A stretch of DNA of 33,531 bases from Niallia circulans NBRC 13626 (GTDB taxonomy: Bacteria; Bacillota; Bacilli; Bacillales; Cytobacillaceae). Made by a program: the position numbers and the translations under genes. Location: assembly GCF_001591585.1 (NCBI RefSeq), contig NZ_BCVE01000033.1, positions 1-33,531 of the forward strand, written 5' to 3'. Within the stretch, counting starts at the first letter, position 1; every line of letters begins with the position of its first letter. This document shows positions 18,461 through 26,666 of the stretch, in pieces. The notes under the pieces were generated by a model, which saw only the letters and a program-made list of their open reading frames with translations, ran no database searches and was not told where the DNA came from.

Positions 18461-18916
18461 TCAGTTGTTGTTAGACACAATCTGACTTGGAGAAAGATCC
18501 TTATATTGTATTGCTTGGTCTACTCCCTCTTCTTCTGTACAAAGCTTTCGATGTTCCCCTTTTAAACAAACAGCAATCGCTATGTTATTTTGAAGGGTTA
18601 CATAGCTTTTATCTGATGGAACTAACTCTCGGTCTGTATCTGGATCATTAAACGTTCCCATATACCCATTTTCAACAAGTTCAAAGTAAGTGATTCTTTC
18701 CTTTGCACCTGCTCCACTAGTTGTCGCTTCTTTAATATAAAAATCAGCAGCTTCCTTCATATTCCATGCGTTTGCGATAAAAGCTCGATCGCGCATTTCT
18801 CCTATTACTTTTAAGACTGAGGGAATCGCTATTGCGGCTATTATTCCGAGTACGACAATTACAGCAAGCAATTCCATTAAGGTAAATCCCTTATTATTTA
18901 GTCTAGTTATTAGCAT
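18461..18916 (-). CDS. Second type IV pilin (prepilin), last gene of the pilus operon
   Basis: 151 residues from ATG at 18916 (MLITRLNNKGFTLMELL), with SD AAGGTGGG. A GTG at 18928 is in frame but less likely. Prepilin site K9-G10|F11 with Glu at +5 (E15), followed by the hydrophobic helix AVIVVLGIIAAIAIPSVLKV. The C-terminal domain differs from the upstream pilin, with two Cys (AVCLKGEHRKLC) that could form a disulfide, as in many type IV pilin D-regions. Could be an alternative or minor pilin. It ends 19 bp before a strong terminator. Confidence 0.88.
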   Translation of the reverse strand: MLITRLNNKGFTLMELLAVIVVLGIIAAIAIPSVLKVIGEMRDRAFIANAWNMKEAADFYIKEATTSGAGAKERITYFELVENGYMGTFNDPDTDRELVPSDKSYVTLQNNIAIAVCLKGEHRKLCTEEEGVDQAIQYKDLSPSQIVSNNN

Positions 18917-18946
18917 CGCTAGACCCACCTTCTTTTTTCACTTCCT

Positions 18947-19711
18947 CTATTGATCTTTACTATTTTCTAATGTTCCAGTATCAAAAGGGTTCTTTCGTTC
19001 AGATACCTTTGGTGTATCCAATTGTGGAAGATCCTCTATTAAATCATTTAATGTAGGATAATAATATACAGACACCGTTAGTTCAAAATCTATTTGTTGA
19101 TCACTTTCTTCAACGGCGATGATTTCTTTTGGTCCAGTAATATTTAAAGAATCAACGGTCATAATACGCTGAGAGGATTCTATTTTTCCTAAAAATTTTT
19201 CTAGTTCAAAATAAGTAGATGCTTCTCCTAGCATATTGATTGTTGTTTGATGGATTCCATTTGGGAGGACGATTTCTTCTGTATTTTTCTTTTCATCTGC
19301 TTCCCTATTTTCTTCCTTATTTGCATCATCGATTGCATTATCTGCTGTAGTAACTTCTCCATTTGCAACCTCTTCATCAGCGTTGGATCCATTCACACTT
19401 ATTTCTAATATATTCGTATCAGAAATAATTTCTGCTTTTTCTATTTCAAGGAGTGCCTGTTCCAATAACCGTTTAACCGGTATCTTTTTCTGCAACTCGA
19501 TAGTTTTCGAACTTGTTTCTGAACCAGTCGACTTTAGTTTGGATTGCAAAATATCCGCTTGCTGCTCGGTCATTTGCAGCTCCATTTTTTTCATGTTCAG
19601 CTCATTGGTTAAAGGCATTAAATAGCAATAATAACTATATATCGCTCCTAAGGCTAGGAGAATAATGCTAAATGCAAACCATACCATTTGCTTATGATCG
19701 CTTAATCTCAT
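18947..19711 (-). CDS. pilO: PilO-like type IV pilus alignment protein
   Basis: 254-residue bitopic protein: short cytoplasmic tail, TM about 9-31 (MVWFAFSIILLALGAIYSYY), coiled coil 36-75, then a ferredoxin-like domain (TYFELEKFLGKIESSQRIM). Between them is an acidic, low-complexity insert (about 108-142, NGEVTTADNAIDDANKEENR). With PilM and PilN it forms the inner-membrane alignment complex. It overlaps pilN by 4 bp. Assigned by gene order and topology, since PilO sequences diverge strongly. Confidence 0.8.
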   Translation of the reverse strand: MRLSDHKQMVWFAFSIILLALGAIYSYYCYLMPLTNELNMKKMELQMTEQQADILQSKLKSTGSETSSKTIELQKKIPVKRLLEQALLEIEKAEIISDTNILEISVNGSNADEEVANGEVTTADNAIDDANKEENREADEKKNTEEIVLPNGIHQTTINMLGEASTYFELEKFLGKIESSQRIMTVDSLNITGPKEIIAVEESDQQIDFELTVSVYYYPTLNDLIEDLPQLDTPKVSERKNPFDTGTLENSKDQ

Positions 19712-20358
19712 GGGGAATCCTCCCCTTTTTCATTTTCGTCTTTTTGCTTTTCGGTTTCATCTCGCAGCTTTGCTTTATTTAGGACAAATTCGTAACTTGC
19801 AAAATAGCGAGGTTCCACTTCTGATTGCTTTAAATTATCAATCACTTGATCTACTTGATCGCTAATTTTATTTTCAAGTGCATCGGTTGATTTTCCTTCC
19901 GTTAAAAGCGCATCGTCTATCCAGCTAATTTCAAGCAAAGAATTTAAATAATAGGCTGCATCACTTTTAGTATCAAACTGGACAATCATGTTTGTCTTAT
20001 AATCATCAGATACCTTTAATTCCTGAATAAAGCCTCTTTCCGGCAAATTCTTTGTTAATTCCTGCAGAAATAGAACATAATCCACTGATTGATTATTCGC
20101 CCACTTGATTGCTGATTCAAGGCTTTGGACAGACTCTGAACTTTTGTAGCTCTCTAACCTCTGATTGTATGTATCAATCAGATTGGTTGTCATTTTTAAC
20201 GAATTTTCTGTTGCCGCTAATTCAGCTTTTTTAGTCATATACTGCCAGATAAATAAGCCTATTAATAAAAAAGTAATCAAGAAAGCTAGGATCACCCAAA
20301 GCAATTGCGACTTTCTCTTTCGTTCTTTTTTAGGAAGGAGGTTAATTTCTACTAACAT
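19708..20358 (-). CDS. pilN: PilN-like type IV pilus alignment protein
   Basis: 216 residues. It begins with the PilM-binding peptide of PilN (MLVEINLLPKKERKRKSQ), then a TM helix at about 20-40 (LLWVILAFLITFLLIGLFIW), a coiled coil and a small C-terminal domain. The INLLP motif is diagnostic. The gene lies 2 bp after pilM and overlaps pilO. Confidence 0.88.
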   Translation of the reverse strand: MLVEINLLPKKERKRKSQLLWVILAFLITFLLIGLFIWQYMTKKAELAATENSLKMTTNLIDTYNQRLESYKSSESVQSLESAIKWANNQSVDYVLFLQELTKNLPERGFIQELKVSDDYKTNMIVQFDTKSDAAYYLNSLLEISWIDDALLTEGKSTDALENKISDQVDQVIDNLKQSEVEPRYFASYEFVLNKAKLRDETEKQKDENEKGEDSP

Positions 20359-20360
20359 TT

Positions 20361-21353
20361 TTACACCTCTTTTAATCCTAAACCAATGTTTAAAAGGAAA
20401 CTTGATGGTATAGGCTTATTAGAATCTGATTGGTTCACTTTTAATTCAAGAACAGGAATCTCAAAACGATTCACCATATTTTCAATAATGGCAGAAAGCC
20501 ATGGATGATCTCCTGTTACTACTAATTTTGTTACTAGTTTGTCGCCCTTATTTAAAGTATATCGATAGAAGCTCATCACTTTTTCTAATTCTTTATAAAC
20601 ATCCTCAAGACCATTCCAAACTTCAGCATGATCACCTGTAAATGTCAGCTTTTCTTGCTGTGATGACTTCTCTGTCGTAACGGTCCAGTGGTCTTCCTCC
20701 ATTTCTTGTAATAAATGTCTCATCAATAAAGGATAATGTTCTTCAAAAATACTTGCGTTCACTGTTTTAATATCAATTTCAACTAACATGATAATATCAT
20801 TGTCTTCGACTTTTTCAGAGCGATAGAAATAGCGATACAGAGCTAATGCGGATACATCTGCAGATTGCGGCGATAATTTCGCCTCTTCTAGTAAATCTGC
20901 ATATTGGGCAACACTTTCTTCTGGTGAAGCAAATAATATAATTTGCTGCTTATTCTTTTCTTTTCCTTTCAATAGATAATAATCAAATACAGGATCCTCG
21001 AATGGCAAATGAATCGATGTTCCGAGTTCCATATACAAGTACCCTTTAATTTCATCTTCGCTTACATCTTCAGGAATAGGGAGCTTTCGAATGACAACAG
21101 AGGAGTCAGGAACTAGAAAACGAACTTGTTTTTTTGATAGTTTCCATTCATCCACACATTCTTCTAGAATCCATAAAAAATTCTCGACATCCTGAATCAC
21201 TCCATCATGAATTAATCCAGGCGGCAAATAGCGTTCTCCAAAATTTTGCACTACAACATCTTGGGAATTCTTTATTTCCACAAATCGAATTACATGATCC
21301 TTTATGGTTAAGTTAACTACTTTATTTTTTCCAAAATTAAAATTTAATGCCAT
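20361..21353 (-). CDS. pilM: PilM actin-like type IV pilus protein
   Basis: 330 residues, cytoplasmic actin-fold protein binding the PilN N-terminus. It starts MALNFNFGKNKVVNLTIKDH, with PilM-typical segments VRFLVPDSSVVIRKLPIPED and the SVAQYADLLEEAKLSPQSAD region. The nucleotide-binding glycine motifs are weak, so ATP binding cannot be judged. Preceded by SD AAGGAG. Confidence 0.87.
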   Translation of the reverse strand: MALNFNFGKNKVVNLTIKDHVIRFVEIKNSQDVVVQNFGERYLPPGLIHDGVIQDVENFLWILEECVDEWKLSKKQVRFLVPDSSVVIRKLPIPEDVSEDEIKGYLYMELGTSIHLPFEDPVFDYYLLKGKEKNKQQIILFASPEESVAQYADLLEEAKLSPQSADVSALALYRYFYRSEKVEDNDIIMLVEIDIKTVNASIFEEHYPLLMRHLLQEMEEDHWTVTTEKSSQQEKLTFTGDHAEVWNGLEDVYKELEKVMSFYRYTLNKGDKLVTKLVVTGDHPWLSAIIENMVNRFEIPVLELKVNQSDSNKPIPSSFLLNIGLGLKEV

Positions 21354-21420
21354 ATTGAAAACTCCTTATTGTTACTAGATGGAGGAAGAAAGATTGCTCC
21401 CCAAAAAAGGCATCAGCCAT

Positions 21421-22167
21421 TTAAAGAAAAATACTTAAATACCATTGAATAATTTGATTACCAAAATAATAGGTTATTAGAGTTCCTAAGGCTATGTACG
21501 GACCGAAAGGAATTGGTTGTTTCTTTTTTGATTTACCAATAGCCATTCCGACAATGCCTCCAATTGTCCCCAGAAAGGTAGAAAGAAAAAAGGAGACAAG
21601 AACTAGCTTAGCCCCTAAAACCAAGCCAATTACTGCAAAAAGCTTAATATCTCCTCCCCCCATTCCTCCTTTTGATACAATCGCAATAACTAGAAGAAGC
21701 GTAAAACCAACCGCTGCCCCCAGCAAGGAACTCCACCATGGATGCAAAGGGAGAAAGAATCGTTCGATTATAAAAACAATCGAAAAAAACAGCAGTACTT
21801 TATCTGGGATAATCATATATTTCAAATCAGAAACAGTAATAATGATAAATAAAGAAATCAGTGTCCAGGATACAAACAGCTCAGAACTCCAGCCAAGCAG
21901 AAGCGGACTAACGACAAAGAGAAGACCAGTCAAAAGCTCGAATATAGGATAGAAGGGGGAAATCGATGCTTTACAGCATTTTGATTTCCCCCTTAATAAT
22001 ACATAGCTTAAAACTGGTACAAGTTCCATCACTGATAACATGCGCCCGCAGCTTGAACAATGAGATCTCGGCCTAACAATCGATTCATTTAATGGCACCC
22101 TTAAGCCTACTACATTGTAGAACGAACCTAGGGTTATGCCGTAGAGGAAGATTAGTAGGTAGATCAT
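21421..22167 (-). CDS. pilD: Type IV prepilin peptidase (ComC/PilD family)
   Basis: 248-residue membrane aspartyl protease that cleaves and N-methylates prepilins. Motifs: GSFYNVVGLRVP (14-25), first Cys pair C37/C40 (HCSSCGRML), catalytic D114 (VSDLKYMIIPD) and D173 (GGGDIKLFAVIG), followed by a hydrophobic C-terminus. Oddity: the second Zn CxxC is degenerate (KSKCCKASIS has Ser at the first Cys position and adjacent C64/C65). In B. subtilis, comC occupies this locus next to spoIIB, so this is probably its orthologue embedded in a full pilus operon. It probably processes all five pilin-type proteins here. Confidence 0.95.
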   Translation of the reverse strand: MIYLLIFLYGITLGSFYNVVGLRVPLNESIVRPRSHCSSCGRMLSVMELVPVLSYVLLRGKSKCCKASISPFYPIFELLTGLLFVVSPLLLGWSSELFVSWTLISLFIIITVSDLKYMIIPDKVLLFFSIVFIIERFFLPLHPWWSSLLGAAVGFTLLLVIAIVSKGGMGGGDIKLFAVIGLVLGAKLVLVSFFLSTFLGTIGGIVGMAIGKSKKKQPIPFGPYIALGTLITYYFGNQIIQWYLSIFL

Positions 22168-22182
22168 GATATAAACTCCATT

Positions 22183-22611
22183 TTATTTCTTTGTAACTAT
22201 TACAGTGCTTTTAGACTTTTCATTAATTTCCTTAATAGTCGCACCTTTGAATTCAATGTTCTTTTTACCTGCTTCAACAGGACCAGCAGTTAATTTAAAT
22301 TCATTGTCAGAAACATCAACACTAAAAGCCTCAATGGATAAATTATTTACATAAGAACTATCAATTTGAGCTTGAGTAATTTTACCTCCCTCTATTTTCG
22401 AAACGTCATTTGCTGCAGCATAATTCTTAGCAGCATTTAAAATAGTTATTGCATCAGCTCTCACTGCGTCTTCTTTTGAATTTTGAATAATTCCTGAAAT
22501 ACTAGGAATCGCAATCGCTGCAATAATCCCCAAAATAACAATAACTGCTAATAACTCGATAAGTGTTAACCCTTTTTCATTTTTGATTCGTTGCTTAATT
22601 AATTGACGCAT
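22183..22611 (-). CDS. pilA: Probable major type IV pilin
   Basis: 142 residues. Leader MRQLIKQRIKNEKG cleaved after G14, then LTLIELLAVIVILGIIAAIA with E19 (mature Glu5). The C-terminal domain is short, Lys/Ala/Glu-rich and without Cys (NAAKNYAAANDVSK, ending KSTVIVTKK). The strong SD (AAGGAGAAAG) and 103-bp AT-rich upstream gap containing TATAAT sequences suggest higher expression than its neighbours, which fits a major pilin. ComGC-like in size. Confidence 0.92.
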   Translation of the reverse strand: MRQLIKQRIKNEKGLTLIELLAVIVILGIIAAIAIPSISGIIQNSKEDAVRADAITILNAAKNYAAANDVSKIEGGKITQAQIDSSYVNNLSIEAFSVDVSDNEFKLTAGPVEAGKKNIEFKGATIKEINEKSKSTVIVTKK

Positions 22612-22714
22612 ATATCTTTCTCCTTAAAATTGGTATATTTTGTTTTAAATCCATTACTATTATACTAGATTATGTGTTTTTATTATATCTTTTTTTAATA
22701 GAATCGGCTAAAAA

Positions 22715-23920
22715 TTATTGGACATGGTTAAAAATCTCAAACATTGGTATTAGGATAGATGACACGATTGTCCCAACAATGCTTGCAAGAAAAACAATCA
22801 TAATAGGTTCAATCAAGGACTTTAGTCGATCAGTTGCTGTATCGACTTCTTTTTCATAGAAGTCAGCTACCTTTGCAAGCATTTCATCTAATGATCCTGT
22901 TTCTTCCCCTATTGCTATCATCTGCGTCACAAGTGGCGGAAACACCCAATGGGCTTTCATTGGCACAGTTAATGACTGACCTTGTTCAAGCGCACCTCTT
23001 GATTGAACAAGGACTTTGGCCATTACTTCATTTTCAATAACTCTTTCGACTATCGAAATAGCCTGTAAAATGGGAACAGAGCTTGAAAACAGTGAACTAA
23101 GTGTGCGTGTCATTCTCGCAATCGCAGCTTTCTGCAGAATTTTTCCGAAAATCGGCACTCTTAATAGAAAATAATCGAGATAAAACTTCGCTGCTTTATT
23201 ATTTCGTATAACCATGATAGCAATAATAAATGCAATCAACAGCAAAGATACAAGCCACCAAAATTTTTGCATAAAGCTGCTTGCCGATAGAACAAATTGT
23301 GTAATGGCGGGTAACTCACTATCAAAATCAGCAAACATATCCACAAACGTTGGTACAACACTCACCAATAAAAATATAACAACTATAAAAGCAATAATCG
23401 CAATCGCTATAGGATAAGTTAGGGCTGAAATAATTTTTTGCTTTGTGTAATGCTGTTTTTCAAAATGATTAGCTAATCTTTCTAAAGTCTCATCCATACT
23501 CCCTGTAGCTTCTCCAGCACGAATCATATTTACAAACATACTGGAGAAAACCTTTCTATGCTTCGCTGCTGCTGAAGATAAAGGATTCCCATCCTTTAAA
23601 TCTTGTTCTACCACTAGTAAAGCCTTACGCAATGCCTTACTTTCTGTTTGCTCAGCAAGTATCGCAGTTGCATCCACTACTGATATCCCTGCTTTTATCA
23701 GGGTAGCGAACTGGCGTAAATAAATGACAAAGTCTTGTAGCTTTACAGGACTGCCAAATGTGATTTCCTTTGTTAAAAGTGTTTCAGGAACTTCATTTAT
23801 TTCTGTTATCTTAATCCCTTTCTCTTTTAACTGCACCATCGCTTCTCTTTTGGATGAAGCTGTTACTATTCCTTTTTTTGTTCCTTTTCGGTCTCTTCCC
23901 GTATATTTATAGCGAGCCAT
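22715..23920 (-). CDS. pilC: PilC inner-membrane platform protein (GspF family)
   Basis: 401 residues with the two repeated T2SSF domains (YLRQFATLIKAGISVVDATA; LSSLFSSSVPILQAISIVER) and TM segments near 168-190, 220-240 and 375-395. It couples the PilB/PilT motors to pilus growth and retraction. N-terminus MARYKYTGRDRKGTKKG is typical. It starts 2 bp after pilT. Confidence 0.95.
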   Translation of the reverse strand: MARYKYTGRDRKGTKKGIVTASSKREAMVQLKEKGIKITEINEVPETLLTKEITFGSPVKLQDFVIYLRQFATLIKAGISVVDATAILAEQTESKALRKALLVVEQDLKDGNPLSSAAAKHRKVFSSMFVNMIRAGEATGSMDETLERLANHFEKQHYTKQKIISALTYPIAIAIIAFIVVIFLLVSVVPTFVDMFADFDSELPAITQFVLSASSFMQKFWWLVSLLLIAFIIAIMVIRNNKAAKFYLDYFLLRVPIFGKILQKAAIARMTRTLSSLFSSSVPILQAISIVERVIENEVMAKVLVQSRGALEQGQSLTVPMKAHWVFPPLVTQMIAIGEETGSLDEMLAKVADFYEKEVDTATDRLKSLIEPIMIVFLASIVGTIVSSILIPMFEIFNHVQ

Positions 23921-23922
23921 AT

Positions 23923-24963
23923 TTATTGCTCCTTTTCTTGTAGATAAGGAAGTGCAGCCTCTCTTAAAACAGCACCAGCATGAACTAATTCTTTTACATT
24001 GCTTTCCAATGTATGCATTCCAGCTGCTTTGGAGGTTTGCATAATATTTAAAATCTGATGGATTTTTTCATTACGAATCAAATTGGCTACAGCTGAATTG
24101 TTAACAAGAATCTCTGTTGCTGAAACCCTTCCCGATTTATCTGGGGTTGGGAATAGTCGTTGGGCTACAATGGCTACTAAAACAGAAGCCAGCTGGATTC
24201 GAATTTGATCCTGCTGTGCGGGCGGAAAAACGTCAATAATTCGGTTAATGGTTGCTGGAGCGCTTGATGTATGCAGTGTTCCTAGTACTAAATGACCTGT
24301 TTCCGCTGCTGTAATGGCTGTTTGAATTGTTTCTAAATCACGCATTTCCCCAACAAGAATCACATCCGGATCTTGGCGCAAAGATGCTCGCAAGCCATTA
24401 GCAAAATTATTGGTATCAAATCCAACCTCCCGCTGATCAATAATACACTTTCCATGCTTATGCAAATACTCAATCGGATCCTCCAATGTGATAATATGCT
24501 TGCGCATAGTTTCGTTCATATAGGCAATCATCGCCGCTAAGGTCGTTGACTTGCCACTGCCTGTTGGTCCTGTAATTAAAATAAGACCCTGAGGCCTTTC
24601 AGCAATTTTCTTTATAATAGCAGGAAGCTTTAAATCATCTAGACTAGGGATCGATGTTGGTACAACTCGAATAGCTAATGCAATGCATGCTCTTTGCTTA
24701 TATACATTAACCCTAAATCTGGATACTCCTTTTAAACTGTATGAGAAATCAAGTTCACCACGAGCTTGGAATACTTCCCATAACTTCTCAGGAATCATTG
24801 TTCTTGCCATTATCTCAGTATCATTTGGTTCTAAATTATTTTTCCCATACCGCTTTAAATCTCCATTTATTCTCATAACAGGAGGAACACCAACTGTAAG
24901 ATGAATATCAGAAGCTTTTAATTCAAAGCCTACTCTCAATAAGTAATCAATACTATGGTTCAA
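23923..24963 (-). CDS. pilT: PilT retraction ATPase
   Basis: 346-residue hexameric ATPase that depolymerises pili (twitching, DNA uptake). Starts directly with the N2 domain (LKASDIHLTVGVPPVMRING). Walker A GPTGSGKST (132-140), Asp box (ITLEDPIEY), Walker B (DVILVGEMRD), His box (TGHLVLGTLHT), and the AIRNLIRE-like NLIRNEKIHQI near residue 300. Presence of PilT separates this from the retraction-ATPase-lacking com pseudopilus system. Confidence 0.96.
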   Translation of the reverse strand: MNHSIDYLLRVGFELKASDIHLTVGVPPVMRINGDLKRYGKNNLEPNDTEIMARTMIPEKLWEVFQARGELDFSYSLKGVSRFRVNVYKQRACIALAIRVVPTSIPSLDDLKLPAIIKKIAERPQGLILITGPTGSGKSTTLAAMIAYMNETMRKHIITLEDPIEYLHKHGKCIIDQREVGFDTNNFANGLRASLRQDPDVILVGEMRDLETIQTAITAAETGHLVLGTLHTSSAPATINRIIDVFPPAQQDQIRIQLASVLVAIVAQRLFPTPDKSGRVSATEILVNNSAVANLIRNEKIHQILNIMQTSKAAGMHTLESNVKELVHAGAVLREAALPYLQEKEQ

Positions 24964-24974
24964 TAATGTCCCTC

Positions 24975-26639
24975 CTAATCAGGGATAGCTACTCTTAATA
25001 CTTCTTCTGTAGTCGTAATTCCTTGCTTCACCTTTAATAATCCATCATCAATTAGGAAGATGGTTTTTGCTTTCATTGCAAGATCTCGTAATCTAGAAAA
25101 AGATTCACCATTCATAATGACTTTTCTCATTTCATCATTGATAACTAGCACTTCATGAATAGCTACCCTTCCTTTATAACCCGTCATATTACAGGAAGCA
25201 CACCCTTTTCCTCTAACAACTTTATCGATGGTTAGACCCCGTTTCGCGAAGATTTCTTTTTCTCTTACTGTTGCAGCATGAACTTGTCCACAGTCTCTAC
25301 AAACTTTACGAACAAGACGCTGCGCTACAATTCCTGTTACAGATGAAGCCACTAAAAATGGTTCTACGCCCATGTCTAACAATCTTGTAACAGAGCCTAG
25401 TGAATCATTTGTATGCAAGGTGCTAAAAACAAGGTGACCAGTTAAAGAAGCACGCACGGCTATCTCTGCTGTTTCTTTATCTCGTATCTCACCAACCATA
25501 ATTACATTAGGATCCTGACGCAATATTGCTCGTAATCCTTTTGCAAATGTCATCCCTACATTCGTATTTACCTGAATTTGGTTAATTCCTTCTAATTGAT
25601 ACTCTACCGGATCCTCTACTGTAATAATATTGACTTCTTCACTGTTTAAACGGTTTAGTGCTGCATAGAGTGTGGAGGATTTACCAGATCCTGTAGGACC
25701 TGTAATAAGTATGATCCCGGTTGGTTTCTCAATAAGATTTGTAAATCTAGCCAAATTTACTTTATTAAAACCAAGTTTATCTAAATCATTTAGTGTACTT
25801 CCAAGATCTAAAATCCGCATAACTATCTTTTCTCCATAAATAGTCGGAAGTGTAGAAACACGGAGATCAATGGGATGAAAGTCCAAATTAAACTTCATTC
25901 TTCCATCCTGCGGGATGCGGTGCTCTGTAATATCCAAGTTTGCCATAATTTTCAACCGTGCTATCAATACACTCTGCATTTGTTTTGGCAAAACTCTTTC
26001 TATACGCAATACGCCATCAATCCGATAACGGATTACCACTTTTGTTTCTTGAGGGTCCACATGAATATCACTTGCCTTTAGGGCAGCAGCATTCGATAAT
26101 ATCTGATTTACTAAGCGGACAATCGGCGTATCTTGTTGTTCATCCATACTATCGCTCACATCTTCGCCAACTGCTCCATTATCAGACAGCAACTCTTCAA
26201 ACCCTTCGTCCATATCATAATATTTATTGATCGCACGCAAAATATCATCTTTTGTCGCAATAGCTGTCTCAATTTGAAAACCAGTAGATAAGCGCAAATC
26301 ATCTATTGTATAAAAATCCATTGGATCAGCCATTGCCACATATAACTTTTCTCCTTCTTTTTTTAGCGGAATAATTAATTGTCTTTTCGCTGTTTCCTTT
26401 GAAACGATCGTAAATAACTTTGGGTCAAAAGGGTAGCGATACAAACTAACATGTGGAATACCTAATTGAAATTCTAATACCTCGATCAATTGTTGTTCTG
26501 TAATATAACCCTTTTGAAGCAGACTATCTCCAAGCCTTTGATCTGGATGCTTGTCTTTAAGTGCTTGCTGCAATTGATCTTCTGTCAACAAGCCAGCCTC
26601 CACCAACAAATCTCCTAACCGCTTTCTTATTTGTTTCAT
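24975..26639 (-). CDS. pilB: PilB assembly ATPase (GspE family)
   Basis: 554 residues. The N-terminal MshEN/GspE-N domain (1-150; KRLGDLLVEAGLLTEDQL, and LGIPHVSLYRYPFDPKLF) is a known c-di-GMP-binding fold in some homologues. The ATPase core has Walker A GPTGSGKS (314-321), VEDPVEYQLEGINQIQV, Walker B VIMVGEIRD, and a tetracysteine Zn site C447/C450 and C480/C483. Drives pilus extension. Gap of 11 bp to pilT. Confidence 0.96.
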   Translation of the reverse strand: MKQIRKRLGDLLVEAGLLTEDQLQQALKDKHPDQRLGDSLLQKGYITEQQLIEVLEFQLGIPHVSLYRYPFDPKLFTIVSKETAKRQLIIPLKKEGEKLYVAMADPMDFYTIDDLRLSTGFQIETAIATKDDILRAINKYYDMDEGFEELLSDNGAVGEDVSDSMDEQQDTPIVRLVNQILSNAAALKASDIHVDPQETKVVIRYRIDGVLRIERVLPKQMQSVLIARLKIMANLDITEHRIPQDGRMKFNLDFHPIDLRVSTLPTIYGEKIVMRILDLGSTLNDLDKLGFNKVNLARFTNLIEKPTGIILITGPTGSGKSSTLYAALNRLNSEEVNIITVEDPVEYQLEGINQIQVNTNVGMTFAKGLRAILRQDPNVIMVGEIRDKETAEIAVRASLTGHLVFSTLHTNDSLGSVTRLLDMGVEPFLVASSVTGIVAQRLVRKVCRDCGQVHAATVREKEIFAKRGLTIDKVVRGKGCASCNMTGYKGRVAIHEVLVINDEMRKVIMNGESFSRLRDLAMKAKTIFLIDDGLLKVKQGITTTEEVLRVAIPD

Positions 26640-26666
26640 TGCTTTAGCTCCCGATTTCTATACTTA

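Noticed and set aside
21494-21952. 152-codon frame opposite the prepilin peptidase
   Set aside because: Antisense shadow of a clear gene with all catalytic motifs; no SD or known domain.
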